DNA of 64,000 bases from Pachyseris speciosa (taxonomy: Eukaryota > Cnidaria > Anthozoa > Scleractinia > Pachyseridae). The position numbers and the translations under genes are program-made. Location of the stretch: positions 62,001 to 126,000 of the forward strand of contig JAEMWC010000348.1 of assembly GCA_016490735.1 (NCBI GenBank), given 5' to 3'. This document shows positions 11,833 through 19,466 of the stretch, piece by piece (positions within the stretch are counted from its first letter, which is position 1; the number at the start of each line of letters is the position of its first letter). The notes under the pieces are model-generated. The model was not told where the DNA came from and ran no database searches. It saw only the letters and a list, made by a program, of their open reading frames with translations.

Positions 11833-12155
11833 TTGTTAATGTTGTAGTGTACGAATACAACATATGCGAGGACAATCATCGACGACGGCAACGGCAACGG
11901 CGACGGAAAACCCGAGAACATACTGGGGAGAGGACGCGGTTGTTGAGTGAAATTGGAAGCAGTTAAGCAGCTGCCGACGACGCCAACTTCTCTCGAAATA
12001 TTCCTTCGCGTTCAGCCATTTTAATGATGATATGACCGATGTAGATTTTTTACTGTTGTACAAACTGAATACGTCAACAAATCAGTGCTGGAGAACGACA
12101 AGTGTTTATTGGAGATTAGATTTCGGAAACAAGATATCACATTTTTAGCGGGTGT

Positions 12156-12288
12156 CTCGAAAACTCGGACCTCGAAACTTCAGACCTCAGACCTCGAAAA
12201 CTCAGACCTCGAAACTTCAGACCTCGAAACTTCAGACCTCAAAAACTCAGACCTCGAAACTTCAGACCTCGAAAACTCAGACCCCTTG
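12156..12288 (+). repeat. 15-bp minisatellite (CTCGAAACTTCAGAC)
   Basis: About eight units alternate between CTCGAAACTTCAGAC and CTCGAAAACTCAGAC. The plus strand is open and would read as Ser-Asp-Leu-Glu repeats, which I take as a by-product of the 15-bp period. Confidence 0.85.
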
Positions 12289-12609
12289 AAAAATGATTGA
12301 GATTTTCAAAGCAGTTCTACATGAATGATATTTATTTATGATAATTATCGTGACTAACCCCAAGTGTCAAATCATGCAACAATCCCGCGTTGATAATTGA
12401 AGACGGGTAAAAGGTTTTCTATATTTTTATTCAAAACAAGAACGAAGACGACAAGAACAATGGCAAAATTGTCTCACTTTCGCGTGTTATTACAGCAGCC
12501 GTTCTTTTGGTTCTTGCAGGAGAAGAAGCGGCTCTCGAAGCCATGGAGCAACAGGAAGAAAAACCTGTCTTCAACCCTGAAGCAGAGCTAAGGTTAACAG
12601 CACCGGCAG
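12289..12609 (+). other. interval left of the disrupted ORF
   Basis: Contains a polypyrimidine-AG site near 12,520 followed by a short acidic open stretch (GEEAALEAMEQQEEK) up to about 12,593. This could be an exon of the gene that element A disrupted, but the frames to the next open segment do not join cleanly. No function assigned. Confidence 0.25.
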
Positions 12610-12729
12610 CCTGAAGTCGTATTAGAGAAATGGGTGTTGTGTGTAAGCCATGACAACAGCCGACCTGTTCCGCTACAACGTCGAATGGCATTGATTGACG
12701 AGATAGACAAGTAGTTGGGGAGAAAGAAA
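12610..12729 (+). pseudogene. left part of an ORF split by the Polinton insertion
   Basis: An open frame runs to the left edge of element A and, if the element and one target copy are removed, continues in the same frame at 34,347. One in-frame TAG (12,712-12,714) breaks it. The last six bases, AAGAAA, are the target duplication. The protein is not recognised. Confidence 0.45.
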
Positions 12730-12906
12730 AGTAGTACTATGGGCTAGGATAGACCCACAAACTGTCAAAATTTCAGCCAATCAGAAGCCAGAACGAGCTG
12801 TCGATCAAACTCATCAAACTCGAATTGACCAATCAGAAGCCAGAACGAGCTGTCAATCAAACTCGTCAAACTGCATTGAAAGGGTTTCCCCTGAGGGTCA
12901 CGTGAC
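12730..12906 (+). repeat. left terminal inverted repeat of element A
   Basis: It matches the complement of 34,164-34,340 over 177 bp with only a few mismatches. It contains two 52-bp direct units, each with CCAATCAGAAGCCAGAACG, and ends at GGGTCACGTGAC, which holds the palindromic E-box GTCACGTGAC. The CCAAT boxes and E-box could serve transcription from both ends. Confidence 0.95.
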
Positions 12907-13012
12907 TGTGACTTGGTCCATTGACCCTCTGCTCGTCCCTTCTTGACCGAGCTCTCCCCAGATCATTTCGGGTTCCAAAATGGCCCTATTTTAACACTTG
13001 GAAATGAAAAAT

Positions 13013-13085
13013 CAACCCCGGCAGGATTCGAACCTGCAACCCCCTGATCCGTAGTCAGATGCCTTATCCGTTGGGCCACAGGGTC
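13013..13085 (-). tRNA. tRNA-Arg(ACG) inside element A
   Basis: A 73-nt cloverleaf on the minus strand. The acceptor GACCCTG pairs with CGGGGTT (two G-U pairs); the D arm is GCC/GGC; the anticodon stem is TCTGA/TCAGG with loop CTACGGA, giving anticodon ACG; the T arm is GCAGG/CCTGC with loop TTCGAAT. The B box GGTTCGAATCC is canonical. No CCA is encoded, as expected for a eukaryotic gene, and a T5 Pol III terminator follows directly. It sits about 107 bp inside the left TIR. It may be a captured host tRNA or a tRNA-derived segment. Confidence 0.9.
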
Positions 13086-13356
13086 AATGAACACACACAA
13101 TGATTTCTTTTCCAAACTGTTTAATGATTTGTCAACTGTTAATTACTTTTACATGTTTGAATGTTCATTACTCTGGAAACAGATTTCGACGGACACTGCG
13201 ACGAGTGTTTCGTCGGGTGCTGCGACGGGGGCTGCGTCTCAGGAGTTCTCTGGGTATGGAGACGCGTAGTGCGTTCCGCTCGGCTAACCGGCGACTGCGG
13301 CGCAGGGTAGTTTGACGGTAAATCAGTTCACCGGGGTGTAGCACCGGGTAGCCGGC

Positions 13357-13725
13357 TTGGTGGGGCGCATTGTCCACGTTGAAAGTGGCGTTGGAGAAGT
13401 GTGTCTCCAAGGTAGCCAGGCACCGCGGACACCGGAGTCCATCGACTTTGTGCGAGACCCCTGCGTGATTTGCATGAAAGTTTATTTCAGCGTTGAGAAA
13501 CGGGTGGCCAGCAGCGAGTCGGTGCACTTTAACCGGACGACCGTCGTGAGACCTTGCTGCGGCTGTCAAGTGCACAAGGAGTGTCTGTTTATCTGGTGTT
13601 GGAAGCAGTACCAACAGAGGGTGCACCATCAGATGTGGGCCTGCCCCCATTGCGCTGAAGAAAACACCCCAGGGGTTTTTACCCCCACCTTAAATCTGTC
13701 AAGAGTCATGACCAACATGATGTGA
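13357..13725 (+). CDS. C4HC3 RING-like zinc-finger protein
   Basis: The frame opens after a stop at 13,339 and has no early ATG (first candidate is TTG at 13,357; an ATG lies at codon 40), so the true N-terminus may come from a spliced exon. Zinc ligands, numbered from 13,357: C36-x2-C39, C68-x-C70-x2-H73-x2-C76 with CLFIWCW after the Cys, and C96-P-H-C99. This C4HC3 order resembles RING-CH or PHD fingers more than classic RING. RING-CH proteins are usually E3 ubiquitin ligases; no membrane segment is seen here. A TTAATAAAAG poly(A) signal lies at about 13,784. The opposite strand is also open, but the finger supports the plus strand. Confidence 0.6.
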   Translation: MVGRIVHVESGVGEVCLQGSQAPRTPESIDFVRDPCVICMKVYFSVEKRVASSESVHFNRTTVVRPCCGCQVHKECLFIWCWKQYQQRVHHQMWACPHCAEENTPGVFTPTLNLSRVMTNMM

Positions 13726-13731
13726 TAGTTT

Positions 13732-14201
13732 TTAATTGTTTTTTTTTTTTTTTTTGACAGATAAACGCATGACACGGTCTTGATTAATAAAAGACATATC
13801 CCTGGGTAATCCGATTTGAGTGCGCATCCATTGAATTAAATGATAACATTCCACCTTGGGGCAGTGGCGTCGGCTTACCCCAGTGATCACGTGGTGTTCG
13901 CAAGAGGCCACAGTGGTCAGGCGCGTCATGTCGTCGAACTTGGGGCAACCGAATACCTCCAAGTCTAAGCTGGGCAGACCCATTTCCCTGAGTAAGTCCT
14001 GTTCCACTCGGCCGCCTTGTAAGCCACGACGGGGCGTTGGGTGGTGGCATGGGCCTCGTAGAGGTCTTTGAGGTGTTTTCGTAGATCCTCCTGGGGGTGG
14101 GCTTGCTCGGCGGTGGCTGGGCGGAAGGGCAGTCCGTGCACTTGTCGCATGACGTACCACGCCTTGCGTTGTTGGGCGGAAGTCAAGTCTGTCCATTGCA
14201 C
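13732..14201 (-). pseudogene. unrecognised Polinton accessory gene, frameshifted
   Basis: The 5' part (from 14,201) begins MQWTDLTSAQQRKAWYVMRQ. After a frameshift near 13,990 the 3' part continues with VEQDLLREMGLPSLDLEVFG and a Cys/His-containing segment (ASCEHHV, RRHCPKVECYHL). Neither half is recognised. The gene runs toward the RING gene, giving convergent 3' ends at about 13,730 beside a T-rich run. Confidence 0.5.
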
Positions 14202-14334
14202 GTCGTGTCCGTAATGATTAGACCCGCAAATTTAGCCCTGATTATCGCAACAACCCATTTCTCGGACCAGAAAACGATCCAGTAGTCAAAAACCATCCAA
14301 ATCGATGCAGAAGCAAACTTTGTTCAGCAGGGTC

Positions 14335-14912
14335 TTATCGGTCATGTTGGGAGAAGAGGTATTTCAGTTCGTCGACGGCTCGGGGGTAGAGGTGCAGCTG
14401 TCTGGTGCCCACGATGGCGTCTGGTGGGACAAGCTGGGTGAGATGGACGTCGAATGAAGCCAATTGTACTCGGGCCAGTATTTGTACCACCGATTGAAGT
14501 TGACGTCATAGAAGAACAGACGTCTGCCCAATCGTTGGGCTAGCGCCACGCTCCATCCGGTACCACCTTCCACGTCCGAGATCACGTGCAGAGTTACGTC
14601 GGGCAAGCACTTGGTGGGATCGAAGCGGCCGAAAGCGAACACGGTGTTGTCCTCTTTGACGATGTGATAATTGCGTGCCAGCGGATCCTGGGTGACGGGG
14701 TTGGTCAAGGTTTTGCCTAGCTGGTGGGCCACGGCGCGTACGTGCGACAGAGCTTCAGCCATGGCCGAGGGGTCCAACGGTTCAATGCCCCGGCGTACCC
14801 GGGGATGCAGGGGTCCGATGATCACGCGACAGGGCAGGCCGTGTTGCAGGGCTAAATGTTCAGCTAGAGTGTCGGTACCGGCAGCGCCGCCGGTGATGAT
14901 GCGAACGGACAT
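14335..14912 (-). CDS. SLOG/LOG-like Rossmann-fold protein, C-terminus frameshifted
   Basis: The start is MSVRIITGGAAGTD at 14,912. Features of the SLOG superfamily (DprA/SMF, LOG, YspA-like): an N-terminal strand followed by a TGGAAGTD loop, an LARNYHIVKEDNTVFAFG segment, and a late GGTGWSVALAQRLG loop followed by LFFYDVN. In the family these loops bind nucleotides or nucleotide-derived ligands. Family members cleave nucleotide-type substrates or act as sensors in bacterial conflict systems. The last about 40 residues (VPPDAIVGTRQLHLYPRAVD) are in a shifted frame after about 14,455. A TTTATT poly(A) complement of the neighbouring region lies at 14,953. Not a usual Polinton gene. Confidence 0.6.
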
Positions 14913-14991
14913 ACTGTTGAAAAATGACGAGACAGTGGATGGAATCACTCGTTTTTATTTTCACATAGGCCTATGAAAAGAGTTACAGTTG

Positions 14992-15381
14992 TTACCAGAC
15001 GGTGAGACGGTAGCCGTCTGGGACGGGCTTGGGCGGTGGATCTTTATGTGTACAGTCACAGTCTGAGTAGGTGGGGGAGGTCTTGCGCGGTGCAAACCAG
15101 CCTTTCTCGTGGGGTGGTAGCACGCGATCCACTTGTTGGTGATGCCTGGACAGCGAAGGAGGCGGCTTGGGGCGTTCCCAGCTGGGTCTGAACGGCGGGA
15201 TGGGCTGGGCTAGGTAAGCGTGCTCTAGGTGGAGGCGGCGTACCAGTTCAGGATGCGCGGGGACCAAGGCAGGTCCAACCATTAGAAGAAATTGCATATC
15301 CTTTGAGCGCAGGTCAGGAACATGCGACCCGGATTGTTCTGGGAGCGACTGGTGGTCAGTCTTAGCAGCTGATTGCACCAA
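14992..15381 (-). CDS. unrecognised proline/histidine-rich protein
   Basis: A 129-residue frame, proline-rich in the middle and C-terminal third (IPPFRPSWERPKPPPSLSR) and ending DPPPKPVPDGYRLTVW. No fold or motif recognised. It sits between the SLOG-like gene and the zinc-motif gene, in the same orientation, so it is likely part of the same left-arm accessory block. Confidence 0.4.
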   Translation of the reverse strand: MVQSAAKTDHQSLPEQSGSHVPDLRSKDMQFLLMVGPALVPAHPELVRRLHLEHAYLAQPIPPFRPSWERPKPPPSLSRHHQQVDRVLPPHEKGWFAPRKTSPTYSDCDCTHKDPPPKPVPDGYRLTVW

Positions 15382-15401
15382 AAGTACTGGTTGGGCATCG
15401 T

Positions 15402-16020
15402 CTAGCTATTCAATGATCCTCCGAACTGAAGGTCGGGGTGACGTTGGTGACGAATGTTTTGCAGATACTCGGGCGCCTCTTCCTGAGAAATGACGAACAC
15501 GCAGTCGGAGATGGTTCGACCATAGGGCAGCAACTTGACCCGACTGCAACGCACGTAGGGCCAATTGTTCTTTTTGGAGGTCAGGTACTGCAAGGCACAC
15601 CCGTGAAACGGACACAAGGGAGTGGTCTCTTCTTCGTAAGAAGGGAGCTCGTCCATCAATTGTTGAATTTGATCAGTGGCCTCTTGGGTTTCCTGGTTCC
15701 AGAGTTGTTCTTCCGTCAGTGGAGCGGACGGAGTGGGCAGCGGCAAGACGTCCCCGGTCTCTGGTGGTGGTGGCGGCGGTAGTGTCAAAGTGGCTTGTTT
15801 TTTCTTTTTGGCCGAACCGGTGGGAGGTTTAATGGGCTGCGTTCTCTTGCGAGTGCCTTGGGGCGGCAGCTCGGAAGTGGCCAAATCCTTGCGATTGGTG
15901 GCATCGTCGGGCAGGCGTTGGCTCAACTGGGCGTGGCGCCCGCCTTCCCCGTGGCGTTTCTGACGGGCTTTTTCTCTTTCCAGGGCCTGGTCGAAAATGG
16001 CTGTCGTCGGTGTGGACATG
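15402..16020 (-). CDS. accessory protein with C-terminal zinc motif (GRF-like)
   Basis: The start is taken at MSTPTTAIFDQALE (16,020), just downstream of the repeat promoter. The N-terminus EREKARQKRHGEGGRHAQLS is similar to the start of the gene at 24,788. A Pro/Lys-rich linker follows (KKKKQATLTLPPPPPP). Near the C-terminus there is CPFHGCALQYLTSKKNNWPY, then VRCSR and ISDCVFV, a C..C..W..C..C layout like small GRF-type nucleic-acid-binding zinc modules. Function unknown; a DNA- or RNA-binding role is inferred only from the zinc layout. Confidence 0.55.
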
Positions 16021-16312
16021 CTGAGAACTGATGGCGTGGGTGGAACACGTGCGTTTTTATGCCCAGAGATTGACGCCAGTCTCACCAAATACGGTCAAGA
16101 CGACCTGGATTGGTCATGGGCTGGTTCACGCCACTCGCACCGAATATCGTCAAGGCCACGAGGATTGGTCAGGGGGGTTCACGCCACGTGCACCAAATAC
16201 GGTCAAGTTCACGCGGATTGGTCAGATGCCACGTGCACCAAATAAGGCCAGGGTCATGACTAGGAGGTGAACGAAAGGAGAGAGGAGGCGTTGACGGCTA
16301 TAAAAGGTGAAG
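16021..16312. promoter_or_regulatory. divergent promoter with about 53-bp tandem repeats
   Basis: Between divergent genes there are about 3.5 direct units (16,080-16,260). They share CACCAAATACGGTCAAG, GATTGGTCA and GTTCACGCCAC, so each unit has an inverted CCAAT box. TATA-type motifs point both ways: ATAAAAACGC on the minus strand near 16,055-16,063 and GGCTATAAAAGG at about 16,297 on the plus strand, 13 bp before the next ATG. NF-Y-like activation of both directions is an inference. Confidence 0.65.
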
Positions 16313-16576
16313 ATGAGTTACAATTATTATTACCAGGACTTGAGACGTGAGGATTACGCCTCGGACGACGAGTTCTTGTTGGCGCGGGTGAAGAAAGGGT
16401 TGGAAGCCGGTTTCACCTTCGAGCAGTGTCAGGGGCATTGGTTTCAAGATTTGGCATGCGCTTTAGGATGCTCGGAAGCGGGGCCGGTGTATCAGGAACC
16501 GACCAAGTATGCCAGACCGATTCTCCAGCAGAGCTGTGCAATGGCAGCCATGAAGAATGCGGAGGATGCGAGTTGA
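16313..16576 (+). CDS. small protein with an LxCxE motif
   Basis: An 87-residue frame starting MSYNYYYQDLRREDYASDDE right after a TATA box. It contains DLACALGCSEAG, in which LGCSE fits the LxCxE retinoblastoma-binding motif, with acidic residues upstream. LxCxE proteins occur in small DNA tumour viruses and have been proposed for adintoviruses. A five-residue motif can arise by chance. The frame ends 6 bp before the next gene. Confidence 0.5.
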   Translation: MSYNYYYQDLRREDYASDDEFLLARVKKGLEAGFTFEQCQGHWFQDLACALGCSEAGPVYQEPTKYARPILQQSCAMAAMKNAEDAS

Positions 16577-16581
16577 ATTTG

Positions 16582-16992
16582 ATGGACGTGGTGTATGCCT
16601 TGCATCGCGTCAAACAAGGGCGCATTGAATTGGAGCGCCATGAGAAAGAGAAAGAGCGCAGAGAGCGTCGAGTGTGGCAACGGCGGTGCGAACTCTTGTT
16701 TAATCAGGTGTTGTGCGAAGAATGTCGGGAGCTGATGCGCGACGCCTACGGCTATGGCACGCACCAGGACAAATTGTATTGGCAACCCGATGGCTGCCTG
16801 ACTTGCCAACGGTATCAGGCGTGTATGTTGCAGCCGGAGACATTGGAGGACTCGGATTACGAGTCGGACGACATGGCGACCTCGTCGGACGAGGAGGAGG
16901 AGTCCAAGTGCTCGGACATGGAGGAGTCCAAGGAACCGGAGGTGGAGGAGTCCAAGGACTCGGATCAGGAACCGTTGTTACCCGAAAAGTGA
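16582..16992 (+). CDS. Cys-rich protein with acidic C-terminus
   Basis: A 136-residue frame starting MDVVYALHRVKQ just after the previous stop; the frame is open further upstream (to 16,426), so frameshift or splicing to the preceding ORF is possible. A charged helix (ERHEKEKERRERRVWQRR) precedes CEEC-x23-CLTC, then a Ser/Asp/Glu-rich tail (SDYESDD, SSDEEEESK) ending PLLPEK. The tail has several CK2-like sites. An AATAAA signal follows at about 17,007. The paired CxxC motifs suggest zinc binding; no family recognised. Confidence 0.5.
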   Translation: MDVVYALHRVKQGRIELERHEKEKERRERRVWQRRCELLFNQVLCEECRELMRDAYGYGTHQDKLYWQPDGCLTCQRYQACMLQPETLEDSDYESDDMATSSDEEEESKCSDMEESKEPEVEESKDSDQEPLLPEK

Positions 16993-17053
16993 TATTAAAA
17001 AATATAAATAAAGAGAGAGTCATTGAGAATGCGTGTGTAGTGGTGTTTGCGCC

Positions 17054-18022
17054 ATGTCCAAGCGCAGCGTCAAAAAAGAAAACGAGAATACCGATGCGGT
17101 CTTGGCGGCCGAATACGAATCCCCGGCTGCCGTGGGAAGTCTGGGCGGCGTGCGTCGGTTTGCCGAGGCCAAGAAGATTTCGTTGCGCCGAGACCGAGAT
17201 GTGTTGGAGGGGGTGCGCAGTTACACCCTGCATCGGCCGCGACGGGTTCGATTTCCCACCCTGCCCGTGTTGGTGTTTGGTCGCGATCAACAGTGGGTGG
17301 CCGATTTGATAGAAGTACAAAAATTGGCAAGGGTCAACAAGGGTCATCGCTATCTGTTGGCCGTCGTCGACGTGCTGTCCAAGTTCGCCTGGGTGGAACC
17401 GGTCAAGACCAAGACGGGACCGGTGGTCAGCCGCGCCTTCGAGACCATTTTTAGACGCGCCCAGGGACGTCGGCCCCAGCGATTGCAAACGGATGCGGGC
17501 AAAGAGTTTTACAACCGGAGTTTTCAGGCCTTGTTGAAAATTCGAGACATTGCTCACTTTTCCACCAGCGGGGATACCAAGGCGTCGGTGGCCGAACGGT
17601 TCAACCGCACCTTCAAAGATCGATTGTACCGGTACTTCACGGCCCAAGGTTCGTACAAGTACTTGGATGCCTTGCAGGAGTTGGTCAAGGGCTACAATGC
17701 CTCCAAACATCGCAGCATCGGCATGGCGCCCCGAGACGTCACGACGGCCAACGAGGCGGCGGTGTGGGAACGCCTGTACGGGGATCGCCTGCGGACCAAG
17801 TCTCGTCGGCGGGCCAGGGCACCGGCATTGAGAGTGGGGACACGTGTGCGTTTGAACAAGAACCATCGCGTGTTTCAAAAGAGCTACCTGCCGGGTTGGA
17901 CGGAGGAGGTGTTTGTGGTGCGTAGGGTGGTGCCTGGCGTGGTGCCCAGTTATCGACTGCAGGAATGGGACAGTATGCCGGTCGAGGGTACGTTTTACCG
18001 TTGGATGGAGAAGAGTGATTAG
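17054..18022 (+). CDS. retroviral-type DDE integrase of element A
   Basis: The start is MSKRSVKKEN, 322 residues, intact. The rve-type catalytic core carries the triad D84 (WVADLIEV), D147 (LQTDAGKEF) and E181 (ASVAERFNR). The C-terminal domain has the Polinton-type pattern RVGTRVRLNK...FQKSYLPGWTEEVF...YRLQEW..MPVEGTFYRW. The enzyme would join the TIR ends to target DNA with 6-bp staggered cuts, matching the AAGAAA duplication. Upstream AATAAA at 17,007 closes the preceding gene. It is one of the best-preserved genes in element A. Confidence 0.95.
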   Translation: MSKRSVKKENENTDAVLAAEYESPAAVGSLGGVRRFAEAKKISLRRDRDVLEGVRSYTLHRPRRVRFPTLPVLVFGRDQQWVADLIEVQKLARVNKGHRYLLAVVDVLSKFAWVEPVKTKTGPVVSRAFETIFRRAQGRRPQRLQTDAGKEFYNRSFQALLKIRDIAHFSTSGDTKASVAERFNRTFKDRLYRYFTAQGSYKYLDALQELVKGYNASKHRSIGMAPRDVTTANEAAVWERLYGDRLRTKSRRRARAPALRVGTRVRLNKNHRVFQKSYLPGWTEEVFVVRRVVPGVVPSYRLQEWDSMPVEGTFYRWMEKSD

Positions 18023-18027
18023 GCGTG

Positions 18028-18315
18028 ATGGCTCGTACCAAATGCGTGCCTCGTAAAGTGAAGTCCCCAGCCCGCCGTCGTCCAGCGCGAAAGAGTTGGT
18101 CGTTGGTGGTGGAGACTGGGACCCCAAGTCGACCTCGACAGAAAAAAACGCGCCGGGTCCGAAAAACGTGCGAAACTTATCGAAAGAGAATGCGGGGCAT
18201 GGTTCCACGCCGCAAGACGGACGGTGCTTTGGACAAGACCTTGATGGAGTTGATGACGGCCTTCCCGGGCCGAGGTCATTCGCAACGCTTTTACCCCAAG
18301 GTCTCGACCCTATAG
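18028..18315 (+). CDS. small basic protein with histone-H3-like N-terminus
   Basis: A 95-residue, Arg/Lys-rich protein beginning MARTKCVPRKVKSPARRRPA. After Met removal the first residues would be ART-K, the same as histone H3 up to K4. The middle is strongly basic (RPRQKKTRRVRKTCETYRKR), and the C-terminus is neutral (LMELMTAFPGRGHSQRFYP). Placed at the start of the structural block, it may be a DNA-condensing core protein like those of adenoviruses. An AATAAA signal lies at about 18,373. Confidence 0.55.
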   Translation: MARTKCVPRKVKSPARRRPARKSWSLVVETGTPSRPRQKKTRRVRKTCETYRKRMRGMVPRRKTDGALDKTLMELMTAFPGRGHSQRFYPKVSTL

Positions 18316-18413
18316 AAGGTGGTGTCCAGGGCCCCAGCGCCAAACGCAAAGTGGCCTCATTCCTGTAGGTCGAATAAAAAGCTGTGCATCCATTGGCGGT
18401 CATTCATTTGGCC

Positions 18414-19432
18414 ATGGCTGAGTTCTACGTCGCATTGCCCAGTTACAAGAGCCAGGAATTCAGTAAGAACACGCGCGCCTCGTTCAGCGTGCGGTTGCCC
18501 AGTCGTTTGGAATTTGAGGAGGATGGCTGGGAAGTGGCTTTGAGCGCCCTCTCGTTGGCCGATACCAGCGTGGATTTGTCGCCGTTGGTGCAGAAGCCCG
18601 GGGCGCGATTGGTGATGTCGGATTTCAAAAAGATCGATGCCCTGAGGAGTACATCGACCGAATACGTGAACGTCAAGATGAAAGAAATCAAAGAAATGAA
18701 CGTGGAGAGACGCATGGAAGGAGGTGTGGAATTTGTCAGTGCCTTGATCGACAAATTGAGGTACAAAGAGGTCGTGGAGCACATGGCGGTGGGGGACATC
18801 ATGACCGATCGCCTGGAGTACCAGTGGACCACGGAGCGAGGTCGTCCCGAACTGTTGATCATCACCAAGCTCGGTCTTTCGTTCGGTGTCGATCAGACGC
18901 TGGGGGAGAAAATGGGTTGGTTGAAGAAGAACCAGGTTGGCAACATCATCATGGGACCCAATGCCTTGGCAACGCTGCGAAAAGATCTGCCAGGTCAGAA
19001 ACCTAATTGGAAATTGGAGCGCGACCCGGCCTTTGGGACGGGTTTGTTTACCACCACCGAGACCGGTCAGAATCGCGTGTACACGTTCAGCAGTGCCTAC
19101 AATTGGCGTTTCGTCAATTTGGACCAAGCCTTTCGCAATGTGATGGGCGAACCCACTCGTACCTTGCACGTGTACTCCAACGAGGGCGGCAGCACCTTCG
19201 TGGGCGACAAAAAGACCGACCTGTTGCGGGAAGTGACCTACAAACGCACGGGGCGTGGAACGGTGTACTACGAACCCGTGCACAAACAATATCATGCGGT
19301 AGGCCAACGCACCATCGAAATCGTGGAGATCAACATCGCCGAGACACGGGGGAATTGGTGCAGTTTCCGGACGACGGACGCGCTCAGACCTACGTGACTT
19401 TGCACTTTCGATTTAAGAAAAAGGGAGAATAA
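18414..19432 (+). CDS. penton-like minor capsid protein 1, terminal frameshift
   Basis: The start is MAEFYVALPSYKSQEFS; the N-terminal pattern FYV.LPS...F..NT.A.F.V.LP followed by GWEVALSALS is typical of a widespread Polinton protein considered a penton or minor capsid homologue. The C-terminal half has LHVYSNEGGSTFVGDKKTDLLREV and a QRTIEIVEINIAE strand. A frameshift near 19,365 puts the last about 20 residues (YVTLHFRFKKKGE) in another frame. AATAAA at 19,428. It is followed by a diverged paralogue. Confidence 0.65.
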
Positions 19433-19466
19433 AAAGAGCCGTTGGCTCTGTCCAGCGAGAGTGACC

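Noticed and set aside
12085..12300. SDLE-repeat protein on the plus strand
   Set aside because: The 15-bp minisatellite automatically keeps the frame open; there is no promoter, domain or conserved context.
13168..13650. 160-residue minus-strand protein with Arg-rich end opposite the RING-like gene
   Set aside because: The Arg-rich end comes from a short CGA/CGG-type repeat, and the plus strand has a complete zinc-ligand set ending at a poly(A) signal; kept only as an alternative.
16700..18403. 567-residue open frame on the minus strand opposite the integrase
   Set aside because: It is the antisense shadow of the Cys-rich gene, the integrase and the basic-protein gene, has no recognisable domain, and the plus strand carries the complete integrase motifs.
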